Assembly (NCBI GenBank): GCA_036365145.1
Contig: JAEOAD010000040.1
Location: 13,952,501 to 14,016,500, forward strand
DNA length: 64,000 bases
Reading direction: 5' to 3'
Origin: Orientallactaga sibirica
Lineage: Eukaryota > Chordata > Mammalia > Rodentia > Dipodidae
In this document: positions 63,589-64,000 of the stretch, in pieces
How positions within the stretch are numbered: the stretch's first letter is position 1
Layout: the number at the start of each line of letters is the position of its first letter
Program-made: the position numbers and the translations under genes
Notes under the pieces: generated by a model
Seen by the model: only the letters and a program-made list of their open reading frames with translations
The model's database searches: none
What the model was told of the DNA's origin: nothing

Positions 63589-64000
63589 AGTATATTGCTA
63601 TCTAAGTGTCAGGTGGCACCTGAGAGAGTGGAGGAGAACTCTGGGGTGTTAGGGACAGGCCTGAAGTGTCATGCATTCCACTGTAGGGTCATAACTCAGT
63701 CACTAGCCCCACCAGCTACAGACGTGTCCTACCTGGGTACTCCACCAGAGCATGCAGAGAGCACGTGCTGTAGTCTGTCACCCATCCCTTTCTTAGTGGA
63801 TGGAAAGCCACAGACTTTACTGTCCTGCATTGCCTTCAACACAATCCTTCTACCTGGATGGAAATTTCTATTACTCTTGTCATTTCCTTGTGTTTGACGG
63901 TGAACATGGACGTTTTGCCCAGGGAAGGCCAGATGTACAAAGGGCAAACTCTTCCAAGGTCTGCCATTGCGCGTTTTCTTTGGTTAGCCCAGAATAAGTC
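63589..64000. other. Unique sequence
   Basis: No recognised element. The 100-residue frame at 63595-63897 has no known domain. Confidence 0.45.

Overview
This window is rodent nuclear DNA. The marker is a very abundant tRNA-derived SINE whose head reads GCTGGAGAGATGGCTTAG, with Pol III A-box-like and B-box-like (GGTTCGATTCC) motifs, a CT-rich stretch and an AATAAA-rich tail. It belongs to the B2 superfamily but differs from murine B2 downstream of the head, and fits the DIP-type SINE of jerboas (Dipodidae). About a dozen recognisable 7SL-derived B1 elements, B4-type (B1+ID) composites and many MaLR long terminal repeats (LTRs) also point to a myomorph rodent. The jerboa assignment is inferred from family recognition, not from a database match.

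No protein-coding exon, pseudogene, functional RNA gene or CpG island could be supported. Nearly every open frame falls in a SINE, an LTR, a microsatellite or a minisatellite, or is a short chance frame in unique DNA. The window reads as intergenic or deep intronic sequence.

Layout. 1-12 kb holds SINEs, B1s, several MaLR LTRs, and old MIR and L1 remnants. 12.2-15.3 kb has an MLT1-type LTR followed by a near-complete minus-strand MaLR element with two LTRs, a primer-binding-site candidate and a polypurine-tract candidate. 16-19.3 kb ends in a 0.7 kb TATC array with an 79-83 bp higher-order period. 20.28-24.15 kb is a direct tandem duplication of about 1.94 kb. 25.1-26.1 kb has an LTR nested in an LTR next to an MLT1-type LTR. 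28.4-29.6 kb is a B4 split by a SINE cluster. 29.6-37 kb is comparatively unique. 38.80-45.37 kb is a second direct tandem duplication of about 3.29 kb carrying L1, LTR, SINE and B1 pieces. 46.3-46.9 kb is a 36-bp minisatellite that grew inside a B4 SINE. 47-64 kb returns to scattered SINEs, an L2 remnant, ERVL/MaLR LTRs, microsatellites and unique DNA.

Nothing here looks like a new gene system. What deserves attention is repeat biology: two recent tandem duplications with breakpoints in or next to SINEs (real or assembly artefacts), the SINE-born minisatellite, SINE subfamily structure, and repeated SINE insertion at one target motif.
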